A stretch of DNA of 5,805 nt from NCBI GenBank assembly GCA_020201485.1, contig JAIVGT010000064.1, forward strand, positions 1 to 5,805, given 5' to 3'. This DNA comes from Halobacteriales archaeon (GTDB lineage Archaea; Thermoplasmatota; SW-10-69-26; JACQPN01; JAIVGT01). The position numbers were made by a program, and so were the translations under genes. Position 1 is the stretch's first letter. Each line of letters begins with the position of its first letter. Positions 5,149-5,805 of the stretch are shown here, one piece after another. The notes beneath the pieces were generated by a model. It did no database searches and was not told the DNA's origin. It saw only the letters and a list, made by a program, of their open reading frames with translations.

Positions 5149-5589
5149 GTGCTCGCCGTCCTCGCCTGCCCCCGCTGCCGCCACGCGAAGGTGTGCGACA
5201 GCACGCAGAAGACCACGACGTGCGGCCACTGCTCGGCCAAGCTCGACCTGCGCGTCCTGCGCAGGCACGTCGAGACGGAGAGCGCGGACGAGGCGCAGCG
5301 CGCGGCCGGGCTCCTCAACGCGAGGCTCGCCGGGCGCCTTGATGCCTTCCTCGAGGAGGCGGTTCCGGTCGCGCCGCCGTCGAAGCCGGGCGACCAGGCG
5401 ACGCGCGTGCGCAAGCTGGCGCGCGACCTTGCGGCGCTCGGCCCGTTCGACGCGCAGCGCTTCACCGCCGAGCTGAGCGGAGCGGGCCTGGACCCTTCGG
5501 CCGCCGACGAGCACTTGGCACGCCTCCTCGCCGCCGGCGTCCTCATCGAGCCCCGGCGCGGCCGGTACGCGGCCGGCCCGGGGTCGTGA
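5149..5589 (+). CDS. DUF5817-like zinc-ribbon and winged-helix-like protein
   Basis: The 146-residue soluble protein begins MLAVLACPRCRHAKVC. Two CxxC knuckles, C7-C10 and C25-C28, form a zinc ribbon, with an extra Cys at 16. LRRHVETESADEAQRAAGLLNARLAG follows (two pieces, about 36-61), resembling the haloarchaeal DUF5817 pattern of zinc ribbon, then VET-acidic helix, then an Ala-rich helix. A linker leads to a C-terminal region (about 98-140) with the shape of a small winged helix: FDAQRFTAELSGAGL, then DEHLARLLAAGVLIEPRRGR. This suggests nucleic-acid binding, possibly in transcription or replication, but the function is unknown. The GTG at 5149 is preferred over the ATG at 5140, because haloarchaeal relatives as I recall them begin MYAVVGC and the TATA-like element is 30 nt from the GTG. 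The ATG would add three residues and has a GGAG just upstream. Family assignment is from memory of the pattern. Confidence 0.75.
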   Translation: MLAVLACPRCRHAKVCDSTQKTTTCGHCSAKLDLRVLRRHVETESADEAQRAAGLLNARLAGRLDAFLEEAVPVAPPSKPGDQATRVRKLARDLAALGPFDAQRFTAELSGAGLDPSAADEHLARLLAAGVLIEPRRGRYAAGPGS

Positions 5590-5590
5590 C

Positions 5591-5606
5591 GCAGGAAGCT
5601 TCCTGC
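5591..5606 (+). repeat. Perfect 16-bp palindrome between two genes, overlapping a promoter-like element
   Basis: GCAGGAAGCTTCCTGC is fully self-complementary. It begins one base after the stop of the zinc-ribbon gene, and its central AAGCTTCC also fits the window's TATA-like element, with the CTTC core 28 nt before the ATG at 5627. It could be a regulator-binding site over the promoter or a 3'-end hairpin of the upstream gene. As RNA it would need an opened centre to form a loop. Confidence 0.6.
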
Positions 5607-5626
5607 GAACGGTTGAGCCCGCGCCG

Positions 5627-5805
5627 ATGCCTGCGCCACCGATGACCATGCGCACCGGCATCCTCGTGCTCAGCCTGCTCCTGCTCGCCCCGACCGCCCT
5701 GGCCGCGGCCGCCGCCTTCGACGCGCCCGCGCCCGGCCTGGAGACCGCGCTCTCCGCGTGCAAGCTCCTCGCCGGCACGACGCTCTTCCAGCCCTGCTAC
5801 AGCAC
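5627..5805 (+). CDS. Secreted protein, N-terminal part only (right edge)
   Basis: The frame is open from the ATG at 5627 to the window end (59 codons). After MPAPPMT it reads MRTGILVLSLLLLAPTALA, a clear Sec-type signal peptide with a likely cleavage site after the Ala run. A mature start FDAPAPGLETALSACKLLAG and a second Cys (FQPCY) follow. No lipobox is seen, so it is probably secreted or membrane-anchored further on. Three in-frame ATGs compete: 5627, 5642 and 5648. The promoter-like CTTC 28 nt upstream favours 5627 for a leaderless start; 5648 gives the neatest signal peptide. Function cannot be assigned from this fragment. Confidence 0.6.
   Translation, partial: MPAPPMTMRTGILVLSLLLLAPTALAAAAAFDAPAPGLETALSACKLLAGTTLFQPCYS

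Noticed and set aside
3406..5778. Very long minus-strand open frame (790 codons)
   Set aside because: It runs antisense through pdaD and the zinc-ribbon gene and overlaps the lipoprotein and asnS in another frame. The composition is Arg/Ala/Pro-rich and no domain is seen.
1..5805. CRISPR array, insertion sequence, phage or defence genes
   Set aside because: No spaced direct repeats, terminal inverted repeats flanking a transposase, or recognisable defence proteins are visible. Beyond the 9-bp duplication the repeats are short.

Overview
The window reads as chromosomal DNA of a GC-rich archaeon. The evidence is an archaeal/eukaryotic-style asparaginyl-tRNA synthetase, a pyruvoyl-dependent arginine decarboxylase of the euryarchaeal kind, a zinc-ribbon protein resembling the haloarchaeal DUF5817 family, and start codons that mostly lack a Shine-Dalgarno site but carry a short BRE/TATA-like element about 30 nt upstream, as expected for leaderless archaeal transcripts. 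The proteins are not strongly acidic, so a haloarchaeon is less likely. A GC-rich Thermoplasmatota or related euryarchaeal lineage is my best guess, from content alone.

Layout. On the minus strand, positions 1-387 hold the N-terminal part of a response regulator receiver protein that runs off the left edge. Divergent from it, on the plus strand, lie two adjacent small PQ-loop (SemiSWEET-type) transporter genes (597-926 and 964-1239), a small membrane-anchored lipoprotein gene (1287-1700), and a small membrane-protein gene that looks broken (1751-2027), with an in-frame amber codon created by a perfect 9-bp tandem duplication plus a later frameshift. Positions 2028-2260 hold no convincing gene but contain a run of hairpins. 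On the minus strand follow asnS (2261-3550) and, upstream of it, a predicted secreted lipoprotein of unknown function (3603-4496). From a shared divergent region, pdaD (4630-5097), a zinc-ribbon plus winged-helix-like protein (5149-5589) and the start of a secreted protein (5627 to the right edge) run on the plus strand.

How the genes work together. There is no obvious single pathway. AsnS charges tRNA-Asn. PdaD makes agmatine for polyamine synthesis and, in many archaea, for agmatidine modification of tRNA-Ile. The SemiSWEET pair would move small solutes, probably sugars, across the membrane. Most genes appear to have their own promoter rather than forming long operons. The points most worth following are the shared promoter architecture, which also resets two start codons; the SemiSWEET pair, one member of which has lost the PQ glutamine; and the gene interrupted by a tandem duplication. 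I see no CRISPR array, insertion sequence, phage gene or defence system.
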